From positions 1 through 22,696 of the forward strand of contig JAYMSP010002738.1 of NCBI GenBank assembly GCA_036897095.1: DNA of 22,696 bases, written 5' to 3'. Shown here piece by piece: positions 1 to 9,523 of this stretch (position 1 is the stretch's first letter; the number at the start of each line of letters is the position of its first letter). Under the pieces are notes generated by a model that did not search any database, had not been told where the DNA came from, and saw nothing but the letters and a program-made list of their open reading frames with translations. Source of the DNA: Plantago elongata (lineage: Eukaryota; Streptophyta; Magnoliopsida; Lamiales; Plantaginaceae). The translations under genes were made by a program, and so were the position numbers.

Positions 1-20
1 ACCCTCCCCCCCTCCGAATG

Positions 21-34
21 CCCCCCCCCCCCCC
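21..34. repeat. Poly-C homopolymer run
   Basis: Fourteen consecutive C residues, preceded by further C-rich sequence in the first 20 bases. It is low-complexity DNA at the window edge. Such runs are prone to length error in sequencing, so the exact length should not be trusted. Confidence 0.9.
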
Positions 35-851
35 AATACCTCATACCTAAACGTGCCCTTAGAGTTATGAACTAGCTACCTAAAGTTCATGTAAAGTAAA
101 AATTCGATACAGTCATATTGTCGGGATATTCATATATAAACTTTATTCCTAAATAAAAGTTTGTACTAAAATATATTTTTCATAATAAAATAATGTGCAT
201 AACTTAAATGTTATACTTATTGAATAAAGTCAGTTTATACTAATTTGACAAGTATTAAATATTTTTTTCCCAACAAAAACGCTTATATATAGATATGAAC
301 TACTACTTACACGGAAGCTATAATATAAACTTACCACTCAAAAGTTCAAATTACTATCACAAACATCTTAAATTTCACAATTAAAATCTCTCACACACAC
401 ATATATATTAATATTATTTAATATTATGTCATTTATTACTATAGAGAGGTATAATTACTTAAGATATGACCGAAGAAAGTAATGGAATATGACAATGTAA
501 AGTTTATTATTATTTACAACTGGTCTCAAATTGGGACCGAAATATTTTATAACTATAGGGAGTTTATTAATTTTTAGAATATTTTTTTCTGAAATTTTTA
601 CTGTATATATTCTAGGTTACATTCTAGGTTACGAGTTGCACCTTCAATTTTTAAATGTGTTGTTAATTTATTCGACAAAGTATAAGGTGAACTTTTAATA
701 TTTTTTTAATTAAAACGTAATATACATGCATATTGGATGTTAATTGACACAACCATCTGCTTCTTTTTCTTTTTGTTAATGAATATGTTAGGTTATTAGA
801 ATATATCAAACTTATAAATGGCACAATGTACTTATAAAGAACTTGTTTGTT
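35..851. other. AT-rich intergenic DNA, no gene seen
   Basis: This stretch is strongly AT-rich with short T and A runs and a small CA/TA microsatellite near 392-410. I see no reading frame with recognisable protein similarity, no terminal repeats and no RNA gene. Confidence 0.6.
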
Positions 852-1079
852 CTATTCAAAGTAAGATAACTTAACTAATTTATCGGCAACTAGATTTGTA
901 ATTCTATCCGACCAGAATATCTTGATCACCCATGGCAAGTGTAGAAACTTACGGCAATACAGTACTAGTTTTGTTAACGACACTTGACCATCCGGCATGT
1001 CAGCCTCAGTCAGAATAAAATCAACAGCATTCTTCGAACACAATAATAAATCTTTTAACTTTCCACATCCTCCATTACC
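852..1079 (-). pseudogene. Possible remnant of a retroelement RNase H-like domain
   Basis: An open minus-strand frame runs from about 1,079 down to a stop at 852. It has no convincing start codon (the codon before Cys-Ser-Lys-Asn is TTG), so it reads as a fragment. The C-terminal part has a Leu-Pro-Trp-Val-Ile stretch followed about 15 residues later by Leu-Val-Ala-Asp-Lys-Leu-Val-Lys-Leu. This resembles the 'N-x-VAD-x-LAKL' ending of the RNase H-like domain found in plant non-LTR retroelements and related host proteins. The resemblance is short and from memory of the family pattern. The frame could equally be chance, and no reverse transcriptase lies next to it. Confidence 0.25.
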
Positions 1080-1658
1080 ATGACTCTTTTGTTAATGTTT
1101 TCGTATTAGCATCGGACTTCATTAACTTAATTCATTTACATGTATTCAGTTTGTGGGTTGTATTGAGTTATTTTAGTTTTTCTTCATTCAAATTTAGGTG
1201 CTCTCATAATATGATACTTGATATTTAAGTTTTAAAAATAAACTGTAATTCGAGTAAAAGAATTCCTCCGGCTGTTACATCCATACTTCCACTAATTGAT
1301 GCTGAAGAATCAACATTTTGCCTAGTTTGGCAATGACCTTACCTATTAATCATTGCACCGTCACTCCTAAGGGCAATTAAGACAACAATCTTATTATCAT
1401 ATACTACATTGCGAACATATTGGGGATGTATATAATACATGCAATAATGCTCCATATACATGATTATGCAGCACCAAACGGTTACATGGCAACGCGGAGA
1501 ATTATTGAGTCTCTTACAGATCTGATTCCAGCTCAACTAGTCCCAATTAACAAATTAACAATCATCATCTATATAAACAGATGCTACATTCACAGACATA
1601 CTTCAACTCACTCAATCTTTCATACACACTCACTCATATCATATTCTAGTCTTACAAA
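1080..1658 (+). promoter_or_regulatory. XTH upstream region with TATA box
   Basis: No gene is seen here. A good plant TATA box, TATATAAAC, lies at 1570-1578, 81 bp before the start codon of the XTH gene. A transcription start about 30 bp downstream would give a 5' leader of roughly 60 nt, which is rich in CA and CT steps. The start context (A at -3, G at +4) is favourable. No further upstream element can be assigned with confidence. Confidence 0.65.
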
Positions 1659-2732
1659 ATGGCTACCCTTTCCATTCCCAGCAAGCCAAGTTTACTACTG
1701 ATTTCATTTTCTCTGTTTTTCGCCTGTTTCTCCGCTCCTTGTGCAGCCAATTTCTACAGGGATGCCGAGATCACTTGGGGCCAGGGCCGTGGTGTGATAC
1801 ATGACGGTGGCCGAGGACTTTCTTTGTCGTTGGACAGCCAGTCAGGTTCTGGATTTCAATCCAAGAATGAGTATTTATATGGTCGGTTCGATATGCAGCT
1901 CATGCTTGTTCCTGGAAACTCTGCTGGAACTGTCACCACATTCTATGTAAGTCTTACACGATATCATTAATTTCTTTTCGTTTTTCCGACTTGCTTATAT
2001 CTCATGAGAGTATTAGCTAATAATGAAACTTGAAACCGTTTTCCTTTATTCTTGATACAGTTATCGTCTCTAGGAGAAGGACACGATGAAATCGACTTTG
2101 AGTTTCTTGGTAATGTAAGTGGACAGCCCTACACAGTGCATACCAATGTTTTTGCCCAAGGCAAAGGAGACAAGGAACAGCAGTTCCATCTGTGGTTCGA
2201 TCCAACAGCTGCATTTCACACTTACTCAATTGTCTGGAATCCGCAACGTATTGTGTAAGAACTATATCAATCCATCAATCATAGTCTTAACAGAGTGAGA
2301 TTAGATCTCAAGAAAACTAACATGTCTACTGATTCCAGATTTCTTGTGGACAATATCCCTCTTAGAGTATTCAACAATCACAAGTCAAGTAATGTCCCAT
2401 TCCCTACAAGCCAGCCAATGAGGGTATACTGTAGCTTATGGGAAGCTGATGAATGGGCTACACAAGGCGGCCGAGTCAAGACAGATTGGACTAAAGCTCC
2501 CTTCACTGCATACTACAGAAACTTAAGGATCAATGCATGTGCACCTGGACCATCAGGCGAGGCTTGTAGGTCTGAAGCTCAGCCTATTTCATGGCAGACT
2601 CACCAACTCGATTCTACTGGCAGAAACAGGCTCAGGTGGGTTCAAGGCAAGCACATGGTGTACAACTATTGCGTTGATAATCAGAGGTTCCCCAGTGGAG
2701 TATCCGTTGAGTGTAAGCGTTCAAGGTTCTAA
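1659..2732 (+). CDS. XTH: Xyloglucan endotransglucosylase/hydrolase (XTH, glycoside hydrolase family 16)
   Basis: A secreted cell-wall enzyme that cuts xyloglucan and rejoins it to another chain (or to water), loosening or rebuilding the primary wall. Three exons are read as 1659-1946, 2061-2254 and 2339-2732, with GTAAGT/CAG and GTAAGA/CAG introns of 114 and 84 bp. They give 291 residues, the usual family length. Residues 1-30 form a hydrophobic signal peptide ending Cys-Ala-Ala before Asn-Phe-Tyr. The catalytic motif [11 protein letters not shown] is at residues 104-114, with Glu106 as expected nucleophile and Glu110 as acid/base. Asn114-Val-Ser is the conserved N-glycosylation site beside it. 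The C-terminal XET domain has paired cysteines in [12 protein letters not shown] and in the YNYC...VEC ending. The tail VECKRSRF is more basic than usual. The sequence fits the large group I/II of transglucosylases; the exact paralogue cannot be named. The frame is intact. Confidence 0.96.
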
Positions 2733-2862
2733 GATGATTCGCAGGATAGTTATCACTCTTAAGAAGCTATGTCACTTTTGTGTGATTTGTGTATTTTTAT
2801 TTCTTGTATACTACATTTCTTATTCTTTCAATTTGATGTAATCACCAGTACCTGTTTGTCAG

Positions 2863-2868
2863 AATAAA
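2863..2868 (+). terminator. Poly(A) signal of the XTH gene
   Basis: A perfect AATAAA lies 130 bp after the XTH stop codon, following a T-rich stretch. It is the likely near-upstream element for cleavage and polyadenylation. Confidence 0.6.
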
Positions 2869-3027
2869 TACCATTCATTCTATTAAAAGCTTCTCTAATT
2901 GTCTTCAGAGTAAAAGTTTCAAGTTTTAATTTTGACGTAAAAAACATAGCTAATGCAACGTTCATACAGTGGGGGAAGGGAAAGGCAAACTTCAAAATTG
3001 GTGCAGATTTAAGACTTAATCAGGGCA

Positions 3028-4922
3028 TCAGGCCTTCATGAGTTGGCGTATATTACTACTATTAAAGACAAGCATGGGAGTCAACATATGTGAAATTACA
3101 GAACAAGGAATATCAAAAAGCTCCAAAGCTAGTTTAGTTTGATTTGATTTAACTGAGAAAACTGTTAGAATATCACAAAAGTTTATGTGCTTCCGGACCA
3201 ATTGCTTCATTCCCTACATAAACAATGTTATGTAATCGAATTTACGCCATTCATTAAGAAGGATCGTCATTACTCACATAAGCGTTCCTCAGCAACTTCA
3301 TCTCTCTGAAGTAATTCATGCTGCTACTCCGAGACCTAGACAGTAGGAGGTTAACAAACATGCATGTAATCTGGCATTCTACTTCAATAAGTCGACATTT
3401 TCATCATGTTGGAATTAGGCAGAACTAAACATAATATAGCAGCATGTAAGTTGCCTGCCAGAAGGGCGCACACTATAATACTATATTGCTACCAGTTCAA
3501 ACGTAAAAGCTTTAGAATGTTTCATGAACGTTTAACTTCATATAATCTGAACAACGGTAGACCCGACAAACTGAACCAAATGTGAGCTTAAAAAGTAAAA
3601 AAAAAAAGTACATTTCTTACAATTTTTTTGTACAAATAACATTTATTCCATAAACATGTTCACAATAAGCATCTTGCTAAATTATTTTAAAGAGAAATTC
3701 TCATGAGAGTCCGGAAAGTACTGAGAGTACTGTACAAAAAAGATTCAGTTATACAATTAGTATGTAACAATACACAATTTACAAATAGATAAAAATTTAC
3801 AATTTACACACAAAATTACACGATAAATAGACAATATTGTAAGACTCTCGTAAAAACTGACTTTCACAAGTTTTTGTATATTTTAAAAGGTCACTATTAA
3901 CATCTAAAGGCCTTTGGGCGATTTTGGACCATGTGCGGACTCATCCAGTATTTTGTACTTATTCACGTTGTTTTCCTCTGTCTTTTCTCCTGCCAAACTC
4001 AACCTAATGAAACCAGAATAATAAACCACAATTTCACCTAGATCTTGGACGAACTGACGGACTATTAAGTAATCAATGAGATGATAGATCATAATCGTCT
4101 AAACCTGATTGAAAACACTTAAAAACATTTATTTTACTCTACTTTTATTAATTTTAATCGCTAGCCAAACAACCAATTCTACTCATTTATAGATTGTATC
4201 TGGTTGAAGCTCAATTCAGAGTGTCTGCAAAGACGACTTTCAACTCAATTCTATAATGAATTAATCTGAAAAGGGGGAAGTCTATATCAACTTATATTAA
4301 CCAAATTATGGATGGTGAAAATCACTTTTCTGATAAACCCTTTATCATTGATTTTCTCAAAACCAAAATTAAATGAGCTCGATCAAAATTGAGCTAATCC
4401 CTCAGATCTAGAATCTGTCCATGTTTATTTCTTCAAGATGCATCTTCCACAATTTTGAAGTTTAAAAGACACCAGTTATCAAACAGGTGGTGGACAACAC
4501 ATGGTCTATCTACTCTACAGGGATATGCACTGTTCCTAAAAAAAATGCACCACTTAAGATATGTAATGTAATGCACTAAAATTGATTAGTTATGTTAAAT
4601 CAAGAATTAGCTAGCAGCCTAAAACCAAAGTCCAAAGCAACTTCATTCAAAAGAAAGGTGCATTAAGCTATCTAGTATACCAAATGGATTAGTGGACCAA
4701 CTAAAACTTTACCAATGTGACAAAACTAACGACAAAAACAATGCTTTCACTAAATGGCTATTAAGAAATAACACATTCAATCAAAATTCAAAAGAAACAA
4801 GAGAATTAACACACAAGATGTAATGTAATGTAACAGCAAAGATGAACAAGAAGAGATTTTTCCAAGTAAAGATTGTACCTTTGGGGAAACTCCATGAACC
4901 CAGAAAATGCAGAGCAAGCCAT
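3028..4922 (-). CDS. Probable small spliced gene, unknown function (95 residues)
   Basis: I do not recognise the product. Three minus-strand exons join in frame. Exon 1, 4922-4879, begins MACSAFSGFMEFPQ and ends at a GTACAA donor. Exon 2, 3335-3278, follows a pyrimidine-rich TAG acceptor and encodes RSRSSSMNYFREMKLLRNAY, with its first codon split across the intron; it ends at a GTGAGT donor. Exon 3, 3213-3028, follows TATGTAG and ends in TGA. The first intron is about 1.5 kb and the second 64 bp. The start context is good (G at -3 and +4), and the upstream DNA has a telo-box, a CT-rich leader and a TATA box. Exons 1-2 look convincing because phase and splice sites agree. Exon 3 has a composition more like non-coding DNA and could be replaced by another exon or be 3' UTR. 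The gene converges with XTH. Confidence 0.42.
3400..4870. other. Presumed long first intron of the minus-strand gene; no other gene seen
   Basis: AT-rich DNA without convincing coding potential on either strand. A minus-strand open frame at 4092-3904 has no recognisable similarity and no splice context. A short imperfect inverted repeat (around 3,706-3,717 and 3,841-3,852) may be a decayed miniature element but has no clear target duplication. Confidence 0.4.
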
Positions 4923-5170
4923 GGCAGGAGGTAGACTGAAGTGGTGGAATGGTGAAGAGAAAACCCTAAAAAGTGTGTGTATTACTGTATTGTAATGTTG
5001 TCTAATTGGAGAGTAGAAACTAGTGTGGTACTGTATGTATATAAAGAGGGAAGGAAGAGAGAAAGAAAGAAACGAGGCAGCAGCAGAAAGAAAAGAAAGG
5101 GGAGCATTAAGTGCAATAGCGATAGTTCAAAGGGATTTATCAGAAAGAGACAGAAGGTTAATTTTATACA
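4923..5170 (-). promoter_or_regulatory. Promoter and CT-rich leader of the minus-strand small gene
   Basis: Read on the minus strand, a TATAAAAT box at 5168-5161 is followed about 60-120 bp later by a long CT-rich tract (5110-5046). Then comes a telo-box (plus strand AAACCCTAA, 4961-4969) just before the ATG. Telo-boxes near the start are known from plant housekeeping and translation-related genes. A second TATA-like palindrome at 5038-5046 reads TATATAAAG on the plus strand, but I see no plus-strand gene downstream of it. Confidence 0.4.
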
Positions 5171-6799
5171 TTGTGTCTTGTATCGCTTTATTATTCCACA
5201 TTCTCTTATTTATCGCCTATCTGTAGTGTGTAACTATCTGGCCTGGCCTGGCATGGCCTTCTCTGTAGATGTAGAGTGTGTGTGTGTTTTGGTGTGTAAC
5301 TCTGTTCCTGCTGCACGACTAACGAGGCTGGGCTGCCATAAAATACAAATGCTACAACTAATATGAAAATGAGAGTTTCTTTCCGTTTTCAAGGCTCGTT
5401 GATTCTGGGATCAAGGATGTTGGGAAAATCATCATTCGAGTCTTTTCATTCTCACTTGTCCATACATTTTATTACTTCAATATACTTTTGCAAATTGATT
5501 CAATATTATACTATTCATTTCAGTTTTTATTTTATTCAACAGTAATTTTTTAAAATAAACTGAACTGAGAAATTAAATTTAATTAAACTGAATTTTAATA
5601 TAAAATATAATTATACCGAATTACATTGAATTTAATATAATTGAAGTAGTTTTCAGTTGAATAGAACAAAACTTTAATTAACAATTGATGCACAATACTA
5701 TCGTAGATGGTCTAACTAAGAAAGTATGTAGAAGAGGTGTTCCACTTCTCGGGTGTGACTGCTAATGTAACAGCAAAAGATAACCATAATTATGTAAAGC
5801 TTATTAATGTTTAGTAATGAATCGTCCATTTCCCTAAGGAAAAATAACCCAAACGCAAAGTATGGAGAACAAATTGACTTAAATTTTAGAAACATATCGA
5901 TATTATTATGATTAAGTATAAAGATATGATTAATGTTTATAAATGAACAATTTATATAACAAACTAACTTGGCTAGCTGGTTTAAAAACTGCACATTTAT
6001 GTAACGAAATTTTAATTTAAAAAAAACTTATGGGACTGAAAATCTAGCTTGAAAGGTAGTGGTAAACCGAATCTTAAATGAAATATTATAATACACCATA
6101 AAACATGAAAGATGCAAAGTTTATAATTTGAGTGTACATTCAAAGAATTTGTGAAATTTTATGATGTAATTCCTTATGATATTCAGTGGAACATGGATGG
6201 TGAATTCAAAAGTTGGTGTAGATTTGTGCATCTGTTGAACCAACCAATGCAATAGTAGAAGAGGGTAAGGAATAGCAAATGATGGAGTTGGCGCGTAGAA
6301 GAGGAGTTTGACCAAAATAGTAGGAGCAGCAGAAGCAGAGCATCTGTAGTGTAGGCTGGGCTAGGGTAGCTGTGTAATAACCAATCTGTCTTTTCCATTC
6401 CTACTTTTGCCTCCCAATTCCACACAATTGTCATTGTTAAGTCTTACTTTTCCGTTTTTTGCATTTCTACCAATTTACTCTAGGCCGGCCTCTTGGCCTT
6501 AACTCACCTCACTGAGCTTCCCAGTTCCAGCCCACTTATTTTAATGCACCTTCATCTCTCATAATTACCAAAGTTATCCAATAGTATAATGTTTGATTTA
6601 GAGCTAGAATTGAATTATCTTAATTCCAATTGAATTTTTATGCTAAAAATGATTAAACTTAAGTTATCTCACTTGAAGTTTTGAGCAAAACACTTCATAG
6701 ATCTCAGACACCGAATATTCCACTCTCACATATCTTAAATTATTATCCCAAGTTTAGGAAAGTATACATATCTCATTTCCGATAATTCAAGGGTGTGAT
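5171..6799. other. Intergenic DNA, no gene seen
   Basis: The stretch contains a short GT microsatellite near 5,276-5,288 and a block near 5,555-5,660 where variants of AATTAAACTGAATT recur. Several open frames lie on both strands (for example minus 6434-6183, with a poly-Leu run). None shows protein-like composition or family similarity. Confidence 0.5.
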
Positions 6800-6807
6800 A
6801 TGAGAAT
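6800..6807. repeat. Target site duplication, left copy
   Basis: ATGAGAAT, repeated exactly at 7796-7803 on the other side of the dimeric hAT-like element. This supports a single insertion of the whole dimer. Confidence 0.9.
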
Positions 6808-7795
6808 TAGGGGTGATCGATCGGATTAATCCGATATGAAGTTCGGACTAATCCGAAATTTTCAGAACACCTTGGGGTTAATCCGAAATCTGATTTGAAT
6901 GGTTCCAGATTCGGATTAATCCGACTTGGATCGGATTTTTCGGATTAATCCGAACAAAATCCGAAAATGTAAAAATAATAATAAAAATAAACTATTCTTT
7001 CTTCCCCAGCGTTTCCAAAACCTTAAAAGAAAAAACGACGGAAATAAATAAGGATGAATGGATGATTAGGGTTTGTTTTGGGTTTTTGTTAATAGGTTTG
7101 GATTTAAGTTGCTATTTCAAAACAACGTTTTTGCCTTTGCAATGGAAGAGGGGTATCTTTGTTTAATAATTCGGATTAAGATCAGATTAATCCGAAAATC
7201 TTCGGATCTCAAATATGCTAATATGGAATTCGATCCGTACACACCGAATCGGGTCGGGTTATCGCTTTTTTTGGATTTCAGATTTTATTAGAGGTGATCG
7301 TTCAAATTAATCCGAAATTTCGGAGCATCTTGAGGTCAATTCGTAATCCAATCCGAATGGTTCGGATCGGATTCGGATTAATCCGACTCGGGTCAAATTT
7401 TTTTCGAATTAATCCGAAAATATAAAAAATAATAAATATAAATTATCCTTTCTTCCTCAACTTCTTTAAAACCTCCAAAACCTCAAAAAGTAATAATATA
7501 AATGACGGAAATAAATAAGGATAAATGGATGATTAGGATTTGTTTTGAATTTTTGTTACTAGGTTTGGATATAAGTTGCTATTTCAAACAACTTTTTTCA
7601 CTTTGGATCTTTTTTTAATATTTCGGATTGAAATTGGCTTATTCAAAAATTCAACGGATCGGATCGGGTTAATCCGAAAATCTTCGGATCTCAAATATGC
7701 TAATCCGTAATCCAATCCAGAGACACTGGATTGGATAAGATTGGATCGGATGGTCGAATTTTTGGATCGAATTTTGAATTTTATGATCACCCCTA
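6808..7795. mobile_element. Non-autonomous hAT-like element, head-to-tail dimer
   Basis: The element starts TAGGGGTGATC and ends GATCACCCCTA, an 11-bp perfect terminal inverted repeat. It is flanked by a perfect 8-bp duplication ATGAGAAT at 6800-6807 and 7796-7803. Eight-bp duplications and a T/C-A-GGGGTG end are typical of hAT transposons. The inside is two tandem copies in the same orientation: copy 1 is 6808-7288, and copy 2 is 7289-7795 and begins TAGAGGTGATC. Both share a landmark block around GACGGAAATAAATAAGGAT (7035 and 7503). No transposase is encoded. Ten TAATCCGA motifs, often as the palindrome CGGATTAATCCG, lie mainly in the sub-terminal parts of each copy. Confidence 0.88.
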
Positions 7796-7803
7796 ATGAG
7801 AAT
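7796..7803. repeat. Target site duplication, right copy
   Basis: ATGAGAAT, an exact match to 6800-6807. Confidence 0.9.
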
Positions 7804-7985
7804 TTTAGCAAAAGGATTAATTTCATGGGAGCCTTACGGACCAATACCCTTTTGGAATTCATAATTCAAAAAACGATCAATGTATTATTTGCACTTTATG
7901 ATACAACAACAATTGTATATCGTCACTAAATATATAGTTTTATGTGTAAAAATTATATCATTTGCATTCTATAATACAACGTTTG

Positions 7986-8269
7986 CAGTGTTGTTTTTCG
8001 AGCTGAACCGAGTATTGTGAAACTCGACTCGTTAACTAAAAAAGTAAAAAAAACACGCTCGAGCTAGAGTAACATATAACGAGCTCAACTCGAACTTGAA
8101 AAATAATACAAGTATTAACGAGCCTTATCGAACTTTAACGAGCCTTAGTTATAAATATATTAAAAATACATATAGAAAATATTTATTAAAATAATATTTT
8201 ACGAGTTTTATCGAGTTGAGTTGAGCCAAGTCGAGCCCTCAATAAAACTCGATTCACATAACAACGCTA
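7986..8269. mobile_element. Short non-autonomous hAT-like element (284 bp)
   Basis: The left end reads CAGTGTTGTT and the right end, reverse-complemented, TAGCGTTGTT, an imperfect inverted repeat with 8 of 10 bases shared. Flanks AACGTTTG (7978-7985) and AACGTTTC (8270-8277) match at 7 of 8 positions, as for an aged 8-bp hAT duplication. The interior carries many CGAGC/GAGCTCG/AACGAGCC motifs near both ends around an AT-rich centre, and has no coding capacity. The motif-rich flanks with a plain centre match the layout of the other two hAT-like elements here. Confidence 0.72.
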
Positions 8270-8277
8270 AACGTTTC

Positions 8278-8938
8278 AGCTTTATGACATAATTTGACAA
8301 TTAAACTGAATGTTTTCTGAATTTTGACTGTAAAACTGCATCTGGCGCGAATTTTCCCGAATTTTATTGACAACCCTTAGGTGAGGTTTGTGTATAATAT
8401 AGGTAGAGACGGGAATGAGGACTAGTTTAATGTGTGATGAGTATGGGCCTGTACGTGGGCTTGTAGTTTGATAATGGGCCAAGTTGAAGGGGCTAAGTGA
8501 GGTGACCTTATCTTGGACAGTCCTTTAGACCTCTTTAAAGAAAGAAATGAGCCTTGACAAGCTTTCCAAAGTGAAGGGTGAATCTGTTCTGCATCCTGAC
8601 TTTCCAAAATGCAGGTGAATTTATCCAAGGTATATTCCAAATAGCATAGATCAGAGTGAGGTTCAAGTGGCAATAAGTTTCAACCAGCTCATAATATTTT
8701 GACAGGAACACCAACTGCCAGTCTTGTTCCAGCACATACACACACATACCTTTGAATCTTAACGTGCAAACCTCTAATTAAGGTTTCTCCTATCTGGCTA
8801 TCAGCTTCCTCTAAAACTACACATTCAAATCTTCACTTTCCATCTTTCACTACTTTCTTTCTAACCACTTCCATATCCAGTTCAGCTTTAAGAGCAGCAG
8901 GAGAATTAACAGCAGAGTCAACTGATTCTTCATTCCAC
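8278..8938 (+). promoter_or_regulatory. Upstream region and probable 5' leader of the 8,939 gene
   Basis: No gene is seen. From about 8,780 to 8,938 the plus strand becomes pyrimidine-rich (TTCACTTTCCATCTTTCACT), as in plant 5' leaders. No clear TATA box was found at the expected distance. Open minus-strand frames here look like chance. Confidence 0.35.
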
Positions 8939-9523
8939 ATGGATCAGTCAGATACTCCCACTCCCCAAGCAGTTGATGTCAAAATCGAAACGGATACGAG
9001 TTTAACACCAGAGAGAGTTTCAGTCGAGGAGTCCCCTCTAGACTCGGTTGCGAAGCCATTGGTGGAACAAGCTAGTCAGGCGGCTAAATCACTGATGGAG
9101 AATGTGGATCCTTCTTATGTTACTCAATTGGAGAAAGGAGTGGAGGACCTGGTGTCTGATCCAGCACCTACATCTGGTGGAACTCAGGAAGCCGTGCTGC
9201 CGACTTCAGACAAGAATGTATGTGAGTCCTCTGAAAGAGCCATTGATGATCCAAAGGAACCAGAAAAGGCTGACTCGGATGAGAATCCAAGAAGCACACA
9301 TACTCAGGTGTGATGAACTTCATCCCTGATTTTTTCCAGTGCAATTATTTGAAAGTAGATAGCTTTTTACTTCAATATTTTCTTCACAACTTGACGTAAA
9401 TAATCTATCTTTGTCATTGTGGGAACTACGCGGCAGCCCTTTATTGCTGTGGCTGCAGGACAAAGTGCCTCATGGATGAACTGCTGTGGCTTGCTCGACG
9501 TTCTCAGGCGTTCAGATCAGTGA
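8939..9523 (+). CDS. Acidic small protein with a Cys-Cys C-terminal motif, unknown function (151 residues)
   Basis: I do not recognise the family. Exon 1 (8939-9307) starts MDQSDTPTPQAVDVKIETD and encodes 123 mostly polar, Glu/Asp-rich residues, with a possible amphipathic stretch near SLMENVDPSYVTQLEKGVED (residues 51-70). It ends at CAG before GTGTGA. An acceptor CGGCAG at 9431-9436 gives exon 2 (9437-9523) in the same phase. Exon 2 encodes PFIAVAAGQSASWMNCCGLL and a short tail DVLRRSDQ before TGA. The intron is 129 bp. The Trp-Met-Asn-Cys-Cys-Gly-Leu-Leu ending is a compact hydrophobic motif of the sort conserved at protein tails. The cysteines (139-140) could be lipid-modified or bind a partner; that is inference. 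There is no signal peptide or transmembrane segment. Reading straight through the donor adds only one codon before TGA. Confidence 0.68.

Noticed and set aside
1420-1701. Plus-strand open frame overlapping the XTH start
   Set aside because: It covers the TATA box and leader, has no family similarity, and is in another frame from the clear XTH exon 1.
2533-2841. Plus-strand frame within XTH exon 3 and its 3' UTR
   Set aside because: It is a shadow frame of a well-supported XTH exon.
3700-3860. Imperfect inverted repeat (TCATGAGAGTC near 3,702 and GACTCTCGT near 3,843)
   Set aside because: Only about nine bases pair well and no flanking duplication was found, so a miniature element cannot be supported.
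4977-5366. 129-residue plus-strand frame after a TATATAAAG box
   Set aside because: The Lys/Arg-rich part is just the translated GA-rich tract, better explained as the CT-rich leader of the minus-strand gene.
6183-6434. Minus-strand frame with a run of leucines
   Set aside because: The leucine run comes from a GCAGCAGAAGCAG-type repeat; there is no similarity, no splice context and no promoter.
7073-7862. Open frames inside the dimeric hAT-like element
   Set aside because: They are low-complexity translations of the TAATCCGA arrays on either strand, with no transposase similarity.
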